A DNA stretch of 64,000 bases from Eleftheria terrae (GTDB lineage Bacteria; Pseudomonadota; Gammaproteobacteria; Burkholderiales; Burkholderiaceae_C). Both the position numbers and the translations under genes were made by a program. This document shows positions 35,382 through 46,357 of the stretch, in pieces. The first letter of the stretch is position 1; the number at the start of each line of letters is the position of its first letter. The stretch is taken from positions 744,001 to 808,000 of the forward strand of contig NZ_CP106951.1 in NCBI RefSeq assembly GCF_030419005.1, given 5' to 3'. The notes beneath the pieces were generated by a model. The model was not told where the DNA came from, did not search any database, and was given only the letters and a program-made list of their open reading frames with translations.

Positions 35382-36466
35382 GGCACTTGCTCCTCGGGCT
35401 GGGCCAGCTCGACGCCGGCCAGGGCCTGCTCCACCAGCGCCGGCGCAATCAGCCAGCCATGGCGAAACAGGCCGTTGATGCGGGTCAGTCCCGCCTGTGT
35501 CTCCAGCGCCGGCAGGTTGTCGGGCAGCGCCGGCCGCAGGTTCGCTTCGCTGTGCACCACCCGGGCCTCGGCAAGCTCGGGCAGCACGCTGTGGGCCGCG
35601 CTCAGCAGGCCCAGCGTGCTGCGCACCGACACCGGCGAACGGTCTTCCGACTCGATCTCGCTGGCGCCGACCACCAGCAGGTCGCCCGGCCGCGGCACCA
35701 GGTAGACACGCCAGCGCGGGTGCAACAGCCGCACCGGCCGGCCCAGCACCAGGCCAGGCGCATGCAGCCAGAACAGCTCGCCTCGCACCCCGCGCACCGG
35801 CAGCTGGGGCCGAGCGCCGACGCCGCGCACATCGAAGACCCAGTCGAAGCGGTGCTCGCCGTCCTCGCACACCAGCCGCCCCGGCGCAAGCTCGCGCACG
35901 GCCTGGCCCCAGCGCCAGGCGACGCCCCGCTGCGTGGCGCCGGCGGCCAGGGCCTGCATGGCCTGCACCGTGTGGATCTGGCCTTCGCCCTCCAGCAGCC
36001 ACGCATGCGCCGGGCCGTGGATGGCCGGCTCCAGGCTGCGCAACTCGGGCGGCGTGAGCACCCGCGGGTGGGCCGCCACCGGCGACTTGGCGCGCAGCAC
36101 GTCGATCAGGCGCTGCGCCGCCCCCGCGTCCGGCCCGTGCGCGAGCAGCAGGCTGCCGCGATGGTGGAAGTCCACCTCGCCGGGCAGGCGGGCGACGATG
36201 TCGCGCCATAGCTGCAGCGAACGCAGCCCGAGCGCTGCCACCCGGGCATCGGCGCATTCCAGTTCGGCAAAGGGACTCAGCATGCCGGCCGCCGTCCAGC
36301 CAGCGGCGCCGCGGGCCTGCGGGCCGTCGGCCGGGTCGAACACGGTGACTCGCCAGCCGGCACCAGCCAGCGACCAGGCCAGCAGCCGGCCCAGCAGGCC
36401 GGCGCCTGCAATGCCGGCATGGGCGGCGCCGCGTGGCGCCTTGCCGTGCTTGTGGAGCGGGAACAT
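35378..36466 (-). CDS. thiO: Glycine oxidase ThiO (FAD-dependent)
   Basis: 362 residues. It oxidises glycine to dehydroglycine for the thiazole ring, as in aerobic organisms that lack ThiH. The FAD motif is AGIAGAGLLGRLLAWSLA near the N-terminus (residue 17 on). GRSHPRWRVYLVPR-type central sequence and the late NGLFRHGWLIAPAL match the DAAO/ThiO family. The ATG at 36466 lies 14 bases after thiC. The 4-base overlap with thiS implies coupled translation. Confidence 0.9.
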   Translation of the reverse strand: MFPLHKHGKAPRGAAHAGIAGAGLLGRLLAWSLAGAGWRVTVFDPADGPQARGAAGWTAAGMLSPFAELECADARVAALGLRSLQLWRDIVARLPGEVDFHHRGSLLLAHGPDAGAAQRLIDVLRAKSPVAAHPRVLTPPELRSLEPAIHGPAHAWLLEGEGQIHTVQAMQALAAGATQRGVAWRWGQAVRELAPGRLVCEDGEHRFDWVFDVRGVGARPQLPVRGVRGELFWLHAPGLVLGRPVRLLHPRWRVYLVPRPGDLLVVGASEIESEDRSPVSVRSTLGLLSAAHSVLPELAEARVVHSEANLRPALPDNLPALETQAGLTRINGLFRHGWLIAPALVEQALAGVELAQPEEQVP

Positions 36467-36480
36467 GGAGGCGCTGCCGC

Positions 36481-38604
<2,124 letters not shown>

Positions 38605-38713
38605 TGAGTGTATGGGGCTTGCCGGTGGCACGTCAAGACAGGCCGTGGCGGCCCGGGATCGGCGCTTGCTTGGGCAGGTCCATCGCATCTGCAGACCTCC
38701 ATACAACACAAGC

Positions 38714-40885
38714 ATGAATGCACCCACCCCCGCTCGCGCGGCGCCGTCGCTGCTGCAGCCGGGCCGCAATTGCTTGCGCATCGAGCCGGCGCGACGACTG
38801 GCCTTCCTGATCGACGGGCAGGCCTATTTCAGTGCTGTGCGCGCCGCCATTGCACAGGCCCGACAGTCCATCTTCATCCTTGGCTGGGACATCGACAGCC
38901 GCATGCGCCTGGTGCCCGAGGGCGCCAACGACGGCTTTCCCGAACCCCTGGGCGAGTTTCTCGACGCGGTGGTGGCCCGCGGCCGCGGCATCAAGGCCCA
39001 TGTGCTGAGCTGGGACTTCGCCATGCTGTTCGCGCTTGAGCGCGAATGGATGACCACCTACAAGATGGACTGGCGGACCCACCGCCACCTGCGCTTCCGG
39101 CTCGACGATCGCCATCCCTTCGGCGCTTCGCACCACCAGAAGGTGGTGGTGGTGGACGACCGGGTCGCCTTCGTCGGCGGATTCGACCTGACACGCTGCC
39201 GCTGGGACACCTCCGAGCATGCCTGCGGCGAGCCGCTGCGCATCGACCCCGACGGCAAGCCCTACGGCCCCTTCCACGACGTGGCCGCCATCGTCGAAGG
39301 GCCGGTGGCCGCCGCGCTCGGCGAGTTGGCCCGGGAACGTTGGTGTCGTGCCACCGGAGTCAGGCTCAAGCCGCCCCATCCGCCCAGCGAAGGGCCGGGC
39401 CCCTGGCCGGCCCGGCTGGCGCCGGACCTGACCGAGGTACAGGTGGCCATCGCCCGCACCGAGCCGCGCTTCGACCGCTTCGAATCGGTGGAGGAGATCC
39501 GCCAGCTGCATCTGGACGCCATCGCCGCTGCGCGCCGCGAGGTGTTCATCGAGAACCAGTACTTCAGCGCCTCGAGTGTCGGCAACGCGCTGGCGCAGCG
39601 GCTGGCCGAGGCGGACGGCCCCGACGTGGTGGTGGTGACGCCGCAACGCGAAAGCGGCTGGCTGGAAGAAAGCACGATGGGCGTGCTGCGTTCCCGGCTG
39701 CACCGCCGCCTGCTGGCGGCCGACCAGCATGGCCGCTTTCGTGCCTACTGCCCGCAGATTCCCGATCTCGGCGAGAAGTGCCTGAACGTCCACAGCAAGG
39801 TGATGACGGTCGATGACGAGTTGTTCACCATCGGCTCGGCCAACATCTCCAACCGCTCGATGGGCTTCGACACCGAATGCAACCTGGTCGTCGAGGCCGC
39901 CGCCCAGGACAACCCCGGCGCGGTCGAGCGGGTGCGCGGGGCGGTCGCCCTGCTGCGCCATCGCCTGCTCGGCGAGCACCTGGACGTGGCTCCCGACGTG
40001 GTGGCCGCCGCCTTGCGGGAGCATGGCCGCCTGACCGCCGCCATCGAGAGCCTGCGACGAGAAGGCCAGCGCACCCTCGGCCATTCACACCCCGAAGTGC
40101 CGCCCGAGCTGGAGGCCCTGCTGCCGGAACAGGCCTTCATCGATCCCGAGGCGCCGCTGGAGCCCGAGCGTTTCGTGGCCGAGTTCGTCCCTCGCGAGGC
40201 CAAGCCCCGCGTCTCGCGCCGCACGCTGGCGATGGCCGCGGTGGTGTTCGGCCTTGGCACCGTGGCCGCGGCCTGGCGCTTCACGCCCTTGCAGGAGCTG
40301 CTCGACCTCGACACCCTGATGCATGCCGCGGAGCGGGTGCGTGAGCAGCCGTTTGCGCCACTGTTGGCACTGGTCGCGTATGTGGTGGCCGGCCTGCTCG
40401 CCATGCCGGTGACGGCCTTGATCGCGGTCACCGGCATGGTGTTCGGCCCGGCGCTCGGACTGCTGTACGCCATCACCGGCTCGCTGCTCAGTGCGGCCGC
40501 CACCTACGGCGTCGGCCGGGCCCTCGGCCGTGACCTGGTGCGGCGCTTCGCGGGGGCTCGCATCAACCGCCTGAGCCGGCTGCTGGCCCGGCGCGGCGTG
40601 GTGGCGATGACGGTGGTGCGGCTGCTGCCGGTGGCGCCGTTCTCGCTGATCAATGTGGTGGCCGGCGCCTCCCAGATCAGCCTGCGCGACTTCCTGCTCG
40701 GCACTTTCCTCGGCATGGCCCCGGGCATCTGCATGACGGTGCTGTTCATCGACCGCATCGCCGAAGCGGTGCGGGAGCCCGGCCTGGGCAGCTTCACCTT
40801 GCTGGCCGTGGTGGTGGCCCTGGTGGTGGCCGCCGCCATCCTGATCCGGCAGCGGTTGGTGCGCGCCGAGGAGGCGGCGTCCTGA
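38714..40885 (+). CDS. Phospholipase D-like / DedA (VTT) fusion protein
   Basis: 723 residues. Two PLD catalytic motifs are seen: H141-Q-K143-V-V-V-V-D-D (about 140-149) and VHSKVMTVDD (His360, Lys362). Both active-site halves are therefore intact. From about residue 500 the chain has a membrane helix and then a VTT/DedA-type multi-helix domain (about 540-710), with GMVFGPALG and the re-entrant-loop Arg in VRLLPVAPFSLINVVAG. The soluble half should act on phospholipid phosphodiesters and the membrane half belongs to the lipid-scramblase/undecaprenyl-phosphate flippase superfamily. It stands alone, with thiC divergent. Confidence 0.9.
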   Translation: MNAPTPARAAPSLLQPGRNCLRIEPARRLAFLIDGQAYFSAVRAAIAQARQSIFILGWDIDSRMRLVPEGANDGFPEPLGEFLDAVVARGRGIKAHVLSWDFAMLFALEREWMTTYKMDWRTHRHLRFRLDDRHPFGASHHQKVVVVDDRVAFVGGFDLTRCRWDTSEHACGEPLRIDPDGKPYGPFHDVAAIVEGPVAAALGELARERWCRATGVRLKPPHPPSEGPGPWPARLAPDLTEVQVAIARTEPRFDRFESVEEIRQLHLDAIAAARREVFIENQYFSASSVGNALAQRLAEADGPDVVVVTPQRESGWLEESTMGVLRSRLHRRLLAADQHGRFRAYCPQIPDLGEKCLNVHSKVMTVDDELFTIGSANISNRSMGFDTECNLVVEAAAQDNPGAVERVRGAVALLRHRLLGEHLDVAPDVVAAALREHGRLTAAIESLRREGQRTLGHSHPEVPPELEALLPEQAFIDPEAPLEPERFVAEFVPREAKPRVSRRTLAMAAVVFGLGTVAAAWRFTPLQELLDLDTLMHAAERVREQPFAPLLALVAYVVAGLLAMPVTALIAVTGMVFGPALGLLYAITGSLLSAAATYGVGRALGRDLVRRFAGARINRLSRLLARRGVVAMTVVRLLPVAPFSLINVVAGASQISLRDFLLGTFLGMAPGICMTVLFIDRIAEAVREPGLGSFTLLAVVVALVVAAAILIRQRLVRAEEAAS

Positions 40886-41040
40886 AGGCAGCGTCCTGAA
40901 GGCACCCGGCCGCTGCGGGACAGCGCCCGCTCGGACGGCGGGAAGCCGCCGCCGGGCCCGCCGCCGGAGCCGGAAGCACGCCGGCCCAGTTATAGTTCGC
41001 GCCGCCGCCTCGGGGGCGATGCGCCCCCCCGACCGCCACC

Positions 41041-42462
41041 ATGTTCACCTTGCACCGCGCCTCCTTTCGCCAGCTGCTGCTGGTCGCCTTCCTGCTGATC
41101 GCCGCTCTGCTGGGCGGCGCGTCGCTGCGCGGGCTGTTCACGCTGGAGCGGCTGATGGGCCAGGCGCGCGCCGGGGCCGAGCGGGCGGTGCAGATCAGCG
41201 CGGAAGCTCAAGCGCTGGCCGACCGCAGCGTCACGATGGAGCGGGCCGCGCGCCAGTACGTGGTGCTCGACGACCTGGCACTGCGCCAGCGCTTCGAGGA
41301 AGCGGCGGCCGAAGCCGAGGCGGTGCTGACCCGGCTGGTCGCCAACCGCCTGCCGCCGCCACAGGCCAGCGAGTGGCGCCAGCGGCTGGACGCCATCCGG
41401 GAACAGATGCGCGGGCCGCGCGCCACCGCCCGCCAGCGCGAACTCACCCTGAGCCTGGCCTTTCGCGAGCTGGCCGACCTCAACACCGCCATCGCCGAGC
41501 AGATGCGCCGTGCCAACGAGGCCCGCAACAGCGAACTGCAGGAAGAGCTGGAGGCCAGCCGGCTGGACCTGGCCCGCCAGGTGCTCGGCGCCATCGTCGC
41601 CGCCGTGTTGCTGGCCTTGGGCTTCGGTCTCTGGCTGGCGCGGCCGATGAAGCGGCTGGAGCGCGCCATCATCGGCCTGGGCGAGAACCGGCTCGACCAG
41701 CCCATTGAAATCCGCGGCCCGGCCGACGTGCGTGACGTGGGCCGCCGCCTCGACTGGCTGCGCCTGCGCCTGGCCGAGCTGGACGCCGACAAGGCGCGCT
41801 TCCTGCGCCACGTCTCGCATGAGCTGAAGACCCCGCTGGCCGCGCTGCGCGAGGGCGTGGCCCTGCTGGAAGACGGCGTGGCCGGTGCGCTGACCGACAA
41901 CCAGCGCGAGATCGCCCGCATCCTGCAGCACAACACGGTGGTGCTGCAGCGCCAGATCGAAGACCTGCTGCGCTTCAACGCTGCCGCCTTCGAAGCCCGC
42001 CGCCTGGTGCGCCGGCGCACCGAGCTGAGCGAGCTGCTGCGCCGGCTGGTCGAGGAACAAAAGCTCCAGTGGCAGGCCAAGCAGCTGACGGTGGCCATCG
42101 ACGGCGGCCCCTTGTATGCCGAGGTCGACCAGGACAAGCTTGGCACCGCGCTGGGCAACCTCTTGTCCAACGCCATCCGCTTCAGCCCGCACGGCGCTAC
42201 CATTCGCTTCCTGCTCGTGCGCCGCACCGACCGGGCCTGCATCGACGTGATGGACCAGGGGCCCGGTGTCGCTGCGGCCGACCGGGCCCGCGTCTTCGAG
42301 CCCTTCTACCGCGGCGAGCGGCAGCCGGAGGGCGCCAGCCGCGGCACCGGTGTCGGCCTGTCCATCGTGCAGGAGTACGTGGCGGCCCACGGCGGCAGCG
42401 TCGAGTTGCTGCCCAATGCGCCCGGCGCTCATTTCCGTATCGAATTGCCCCATGCCAGCTGA
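41041..42462 (+). CDS. glrK: Sensor histidine kinase GlrK (QseE-like)
   Basis: 473 residues: two membrane helices (about 12-32 and 180-200) bracket a helical periplasmic domain. A HAMP segment follows, then the dimerisation domain with phospho-acceptor His260 in RHVSHELKTPLAALREG, and an ATPase domain with N-box LLSNAIRFSP, DQGPGV and GTGVGLSIV. This is the kinase of the GlrKR pair. It is the first of three co-oriented genes with a QseG-like lipoprotein and the sigma-54 activator GlrR, the enterobacterial order. It phosphorylates GlrR in response to envelope or metabolic stress. Confidence 0.92.
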   Translation: MFTLHRASFRQLLLVAFLLIAALLGGASLRGLFTLERLMGQARAGAERAVQISAEAQALADRSVTMERAARQYVVLDDLALRQRFEEAAAEAEAVLTRLVANRLPPPQASEWRQRLDAIREQMRGPRATARQRELTLSLAFRELADLNTAIAEQMRRANEARNSELQEELEASRLDLARQVLGAIVAAVLLALGFGLWLARPMKRLERAIIGLGENRLDQPIEIRGPADVRDVGRRLDWLRLRLAELDADKARFLRHVSHELKTPLAALREGVALLEDGVAGALTDNQREIARILQHNTVVLQRQIEDLLRFNAAAFEARRLVRRRTELSELLRRLVEEQKLQWQAKQLTVAIDGGPLYAEVDQDKLGTALGNLLSNAIRFSPHGATIRFLLVRRTDRACIDVMDQGPGVAAADRARVFEPFYRGERQPEGASRGTGVGLSIVQEYVAAHGGSVELLPNAPGAHFRIELPHAS

Positions 42463-42501
42463 TGCCGCGCCGGCGCGGCCTGCTTATCCGACAAGAAACA
42501 A

Positions 42502-43104
42502 ATGGGACTGAACCCTCCCCTCACGACCTCGATGTTGCGCGGCCTGGCCGCTGCCCTGGTGCTGCTGCTGGGCGCCTGCGCCCCCTTGCCTGAAGTGACC
42601 GAGGTGAGACAGGTCAAGGTGCCGGTGCGTGTGCCGGTGGTGGTGGTCGACCCGGGCGACGAAGCCACCCGCCACGTGCTGCGCTATGCCGAGCGGGTGC
42701 GCAACCTGCCGGCGCCGGAGCTGCAGGCCGAGATCACCCGCATCGGCGACCCGCAGGCCTCGCCAGCGGCCGCGCTGGAGCTGGCCCTGGTGCTGGGCCA
42801 GACACGGGCGCCCGGCGACATGGCCAAGGCCATCGCCGCGCTCGACGGCCTGCTGCGCTCCACCGCCCCGCAGGCCACTGCCTGGCAGCCCCTGGCCCGG
42901 CTGCTGCTGCCCCGCTACACCGAGGTGCGCCGGCTGGAAGAACAGCTGGACAAGCAGAACCAGCAGCTGCGTGACAGCCAGCGTCGCCTGGACCAGCTGA
43001 ACGAGAAGCTGGAGGCACTCAAGGCGATCGAGCGCAGCCTGGCGCCACGCGCCATGCCGTCGCCGACACCGGCCATTCCCGGCAGCAAGCCGGCGCTTCC
43101 CTGA
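42502..43104 (+). CDS. qseG: QseG-like outer-membrane lipoprotein
   Basis: 200 residues with a lipoprotein signal: a hydrophobic stretch ending LLLGAC, Cys26 being the lipidation site. The next residues APLPE lack Asp at +2, so outer-membrane sorting is expected. The C-terminal part (about 150-185) is a heptad-like coiled coil (RRLEEQLDKQNQQLRDSQRR). Position between glrK and glrR matches QseG, which stimulates the sensor kinase in enterobacteria. Sequence similarity itself is weak, so the name rests mainly on position and layout. Confidence 0.78.
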   Translation: MGLNPPLTTSMLRGLAAALVLLLGACAPLPEVTEVRQVKVPVRVPVVVVDPGDEATRHVLRYAERVRNLPAPELQAEITRIGDPQASPAAALELALVLGQTRAPGDMAKAIAALDGLLRSTAPQATAWQPLARLLLPRYTEVRRLEEQLDKQNQQLRDSQRRLDQLNEKLEALKAIERSLAPRAMPSPTPAIPGSKPALP

Positions 43105-43128
43105 CCCCCTCCCGAAGAAGGACTGCTG

Positions 43129-44487
43129 ATGACCGCCCATGTGCTTGTCGTCGACGACGATCCCGACATGCTGCGGCTGCTGTCGATGCGGCTCGGCGCG
43201 GCCGGCTACCGGGTCACCGCGGTCGAGAGCGCGGAGGCGGCGCTGACGCAGATCGCGCTGGAGCGGCCGCAACTGGTGGTGAGCGACGTGCAGCTGCCCG
43301 GCAAGGACGGCCTGGCGCTGTTCGACGACATCCGGGCCCGCCATCCGGCCCTGCCGGTGATCCTGCTGACGGCGCACGGCACCATACCCGACGCGGTGGA
43401 GGCCACCTCGCGCGGCGTCTTCACCTATCTCACCAAGCCCTTCGACGGCAAGGCCCTGCTCGACAAGATCGCCCAGGCCCTGCAGCTCGCGGCACCGGCC
43501 AGCGAAGGCCAGCAGGCCGACGATCGCTGGCGCGAGGCCATCGTCAGCCGCTCCACCCGCATGGCCGAACTGCTGGCGGAAGCCAAGCTGGTGGCCGGCT
43601 CCGACGCAAGCGTGCTGATCCGCGGCGAAAGCGGCAGCGGCAAGGAACTGCTGGCCCAGGCCATCCACCAAGCCAGTGCCCGCGCCCAGCGGCCCTTTGT
43701 CGCGGTGAACTGCGGCGCCATCCCCGAGGCCTTGCTCGAATCCGAGCTGTTCGGCCATGTGAAGGGCGCGTTCACCGGCGCAGTGTCGAACCATCGCGGC
43801 TTGTTCCAGGCGGCCGACGGCGGCACGCTCTTCCTCGACGAAATCGGCGACATGCCGCCGCCGCTGCAGGTGAAGCTCCTGCGCGTGCTGCAGGAGCGCT
43901 CGGTGCGTCCGGTGGGCGCGACGCAAGCGGTGCCGGTGGACGTGCGCATCCTCTCGGCCACCCACCGCAACCTCGACGAGGCCATGGCGCAGGGCCAGTT
44001 CCGCGAGGACCTCTACTACCGGCTCAACGTCGTCACGCTGGTGTTGCCGCCACTGGCCGAGCGGCGCGAGGACATCCCACTGCTGGCCAACCACTTCCTC
44101 TCGCGCCTGGCCGTCAAGTACGGCAAGCGGCTCAACGGCTTCGCGCCCGAAGCGCTGAAGGCGTTGGCCACCGCCTCCTGGCCGGGAAACGTGCGGCAGC
44201 TCTACAACGTGGTCGAACAGGTCTGTGCGCTCGCCACCACCCCGCTGATTCCCCTCGTGCTGGTGCAACGGGCGTTGCGGGTGCCGAGCGTCGAGGTGCT
44301 GAGCTACGCCGAAGCGCGGCAGCGCTTCGAGCGCGACTACCTGGTGGGCCTGCTCAAGCTCACCGACGGCAACGTCGCCGATGCCGCGCGCCTCGCGCAA
44401 CGCAATCGCACCGAGTTCTATCGGCTCCTGCAGAAGCATGGGCTCGCGCCCGGCTCCTTCCGCTCCGATGCCCCTGTCGCTGAATAG
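43129..44487 (+). CDS. glrR: Sigma-54-dependent response regulator GlrR (QseF-like)
   Basis: 452 residues: receiver domain (phospho-acceptor Asp53 in VVSDVQLPGKDG), AAA+ domain with Walker A GESGSGKE, the sigma-54-contacting GAFTGA loop (KGAFTGAVSN), Walker B LFLDEIGDM, arginine-finger region and a Fis-type helix-turn-helix at the C-terminus (GNVADAARLAQRNRTEFYRLL). All elements needed to open sigma-54 promoters are present. AAGGA precedes the ATG. Matching binding sites and a sigma-54 promoter lie immediately downstream, before opgG. Confidence 0.94.
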   Translation: MTAHVLVVDDDPDMLRLLSMRLGAAGYRVTAVESAEAALTQIALERPQLVVSDVQLPGKDGLALFDDIRARHPALPVILLTAHGTIPDAVEATSRGVFTYLTKPFDGKALLDKIAQALQLAAPASEGQQADDRWREAIVSRSTRMAELLAEAKLVAGSDASVLIRGESGSGKELLAQAIHQASARAQRPFVAVNCGAIPEALLESELFGHVKGAFTGAVSNHRGLFQAADGGTLFLDEIGDMPPPLQVKLLRVLQERSVRPVGATQAVPVDVRILSATHRNLDEAMAQGQFREDLYYRLNVVTLVLPPLAERREDIPLLANHFLSRLAVKYGKRLNGFAPEALKALATASWPGNVRQLYNVVEQVCALATTPLIPLVLVQRALRVPSVEVLSYAEARQRFERDYLVGLLKLTDGNVADAARLAQRNRTEFYRLLQKHGLAPGSFRSDAPVAE

Positions 44488-44492
44488 CGACA
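44475..44492 (+). promoter_or_regulatory. GlrR upstream activating site 1
   Basis: TGTC-N10-GACA exactly, with the dyad extended to TGTCGCT / AGCGACA. It overlaps the glrR stop codon and is centred about 196 bases upstream of the predicted opgG start of transcription. This is the consensus described for GlrR at enterobacterial glmY. Confidence 0.8.
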
Positions 44493-44508
44493 AGACATTT
44501 CCTTTTGA

Positions 44509-44521
44509 TATCAATCACTTA
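44509..44521 (+). promoter_or_regulatory. IHF-type site between the two GlrR sites
   Basis: TATCAA-TCAC-TTA fits the WATCAA-N4-TTR consensus at every specified position, in a locally A+T-rich patch. IHF bending is a common requirement for sigma-54 activators acting from a distance. Confidence 0.65.
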
Positions 44522-44540
44522 GCTAAAAGGCTCGAATTCT

Positions 44541-44558
44541 TGTCGCTGCCCGGCGACG
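44541..44558 (+). promoter_or_regulatory. GlrR upstream activating site 2
   Basis: TGTC-N10-GACG, one mismatch from the GlrR consensus, sharing TGTCGCTG with site 1. Its centre lies 66 bases from that of site 1, a little over six helical turns. Centred about -130 relative to the predicted start. Confidence 0.65.
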
Positions 44559-44612
44559 GTTGAGCCTGGGGCGGGCGGCCATTCCGGCCCCCACCCCCGT
44601 GAAACCCCTTGT

Positions 44613-44630
44613 AAGCACTCCCAAGTGCTT
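44613..44630 (+). terminator. Short dyad after glrR, possible weak terminator
   Basis: AAGCACT and AGTGCTT form a perfect 7-base inverted repeat with a 4-base loop, followed by GTTTTG. It could end the glrK-qseG-glrR transcript or be a protein site just upstream of the -24 element. The T-run is short. Confidence 0.35.
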
Positions 44631-44652
44631 GTTTTGCAAGGTCTTTTTCCTG

Positions 44653-44668
44653 TTGGCACGGACGTTGC
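44653..44668 (+). promoter_or_regulatory. Sigma-54 (-24/-12) promoter of opgGH
   Basis: TTGGCACG-GACG-TTGC matches the sigma-54 consensus at all key bases with exact GG/GC spacing. Transcription would start near 44680, leaving a leader of about 73 bases before opgG. Two GlrR sites and an IHF site lie upstream. Confidence 0.85.
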
Positions 44669-44752
44669 GGAAGACGTCACGAAACGGCCCTTTCGGGCCT
44701 TGCGTGGCGCCTCCGAAGAGACGTCGTCTGAACCAGGAACAAGGACTTGCCA

Positions 44753-46357
44753 GTGCCCCTCAGCTTCCAGATCGGCCCCCGCCCCCGCTTCGTCGGCGCC
44801 TTTGGCGCGCCGCGTGGCGCCGGCCCGCGGCCGTCCGGGATGCCGGTGCTGCAGCGTCTGGTGGCCCTCGGCCTGCTGCTCGGCGCGGCCGGCGCCGCGA
44901 CCGCCAAGGCGAGCTTCGATTTCGAACAGCTGAGCGCCCAGGCCCGCCGCCTGGCCGCCGCCCCCCACCGCCCCGCAGCCTCCACGCTGCCCGCCGAACT
45001 CCAGGCACTCGACTACGACCAGTACCGCGACATCCGCTTCCGCCCCGAGCGCGCGTTGTGGCGCGGCGACAAGCTGCCGTTCGAGCTGATGTTCTTCCAC
45101 CTCGGCAAGCTGCAGGCCGAGCCGGTGCTGATCAACGAAATCACCGCCAGCGGCGAGATCCGCCACATCCCCTTCAACCGCAGCGATTTCGACTACGGCA
45201 AGAACCGTCTGTCGCCCGAGACCTGGGGCGACGTCGGCTTCGGCGGCTTCCGGGTGCACTACCCGCTGAACCGCCCGGACTACAAGGATGAGCTGGTGGT
45301 CTTCCTCGGCGCCAGCTACTTCCGCGCGCTGGGCGCCGGGCAGCACTACGGCCTGTCGGCCCGCGGCCTGGCCATCGACACGGTGGGCGGCGAGCGCGAG
45401 GAGTTCCCGCGCTTCCGTGAGTTCTGGATCCAGCGGCCGGCACCCGACGCCACCTCGCTGACCATCTACGCCCTGCTCGATTCCCCGCGGTCCACCGGCG
45501 CCTTCCAGTTCGAGCTGAAGCCGGGCTCCGCCACCGTGGTGGACGTGCGCTCGCGGCTGTTCCTGCGTGCCGGCGTGACAACGCTGGGGATCGCACCGCT
45601 GACCAGCATGTTCATGTCGGGCGAGAACCAGCCCAATGCGGCCGATTTCCGCCCCGAAGTGCACGACTCCGACGGCCTGATGGTCGCCACCGGCCAGGGT
45701 GAATGGCTGTGGCGCCCGCTGCTGCGGCCGCAGCGGCCGCTGGCCACCTCCTTCGCGGTGCGCGAGCTGCGCGGCTTCGGCCTGATGCAGCGCGACCGTG
45801 CCTTCTCCAGCTATGAAGACACCGAGGCACGCTACGAGCGCCGTCCCAGCGCCTGGATCGAGCCGCGCGGCAGCTGGGGCCCGGGCCGCGTCGAGCTGTT
45901 CCAACTGCCCGCACCCGACGAAGGCCACGACAACATCGTCGCCTACTGGGTGCCCGAAAAGACCCCCGCCCCCGGCCAGCCCCTGGAGCTTGCCTACCAG
46001 ATGCGCTGGCAGGGATCCGAGCAACAACGCCCGCCGGGTGCCTGGGTCAGCCAGACCCGCACCGGCCGGGGCTATGCGGCGCTCGCAGCGAACGAGCACC
46101 AGTTCATCGTCGACTTCACCGGCCCATCGCTCGAGAAGCTGGCCAGCGACGCGCCTGTCAAGGCGGTTGTCACGGCCGGCCCCAGCGGCCGCATCGTCGA
46201 GCGCAATGCCTACCGCAACGACGCCACCGGCGCATGGCGGATGGCAGTGCGCGTTCAACACCTCCAGGGCACGCAGCCGCTAGAGCTGCGCGCGTATCTC
46301 CAACACGGCAACGACATCCTGACGGAAACATGGAGCAACATCATTCCTCCCCAGTGA
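44753..46357 (+). CDS. opgG: Osmoregulated periplasmic glucan biosynthesis protein OpgG (MdoG)
   Basis: 534 residues. Periplasmic protein needed for OPG backbone branching or release. A hydrophobic signal (LQRLVALGLLLGAAGAATAKA, about 32-52) precedes FDFEQLSAQARRLA and the typical DQYRDIRFRPERALW. GVRVHYPLN-like and FREFWIQRPAPDA segments are also OpgG-specific. The GTG at 44753 is chosen because AAGGA lies 7 bases upstream. It leaves an unusually long 30-residue n-region, so the ATG at 44840, which has no ribosome-binding site, remains possible. opgH overlaps the end. Confidence 0.92.
   Translation: MPLSFQIGPRPRFVGAFGAPRGAGPRPSGMPVLQRLVALGLLLGAAGAATAKASFDFEQLSAQARRLAAAPHRPAASTLPAELQALDYDQYRDIRFRPERALWRGDKLPFELMFFHLGKLQAEPVLINEITASGEIRHIPFNRSDFDYGKNRLSPETWGDVGFGGFRVHYPLNRPDYKDELVVFLGASYFRALGAGQHYGLSARGLAIDTVGGEREEFPRFREFWIQRPAPDATSLTIYALLDSPRSTGAFQFELKPGSATVVDVRSRLFLRAGVTTLGIAPLTSMFMSGENQPNAADFRPEVHDSDGLMVATGQGEWLWRPLLRPQRPLATSFAVRELRGFGLMQRDRAFSSYEDTEARYERRPSAWIEPRGSWGPGRVELFQLPAPDEGHDNIVAYWVPEKTPAPGQPLELAYQMRWQGSEQQRPPGAWVSQTRTGRGYAALAANEHQFIVDFTGPSLEKLASDAPVKAVVTAGPSGRIVERNAYRNDATGAWRMAVRVQHLQGTQPLELRAYLQHGNDILTETWSNIIPPQ

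Noticed and set aside
32757-35705. A 982-codon open frame on the plus strand opposite thiDE, thiG, thiS and part of thiO
   Set aside because: It is a by-product of high G+C third positions in the real genes on the other strand; its translation has repetitive Arg/Gln/His-rich composition and no domain.
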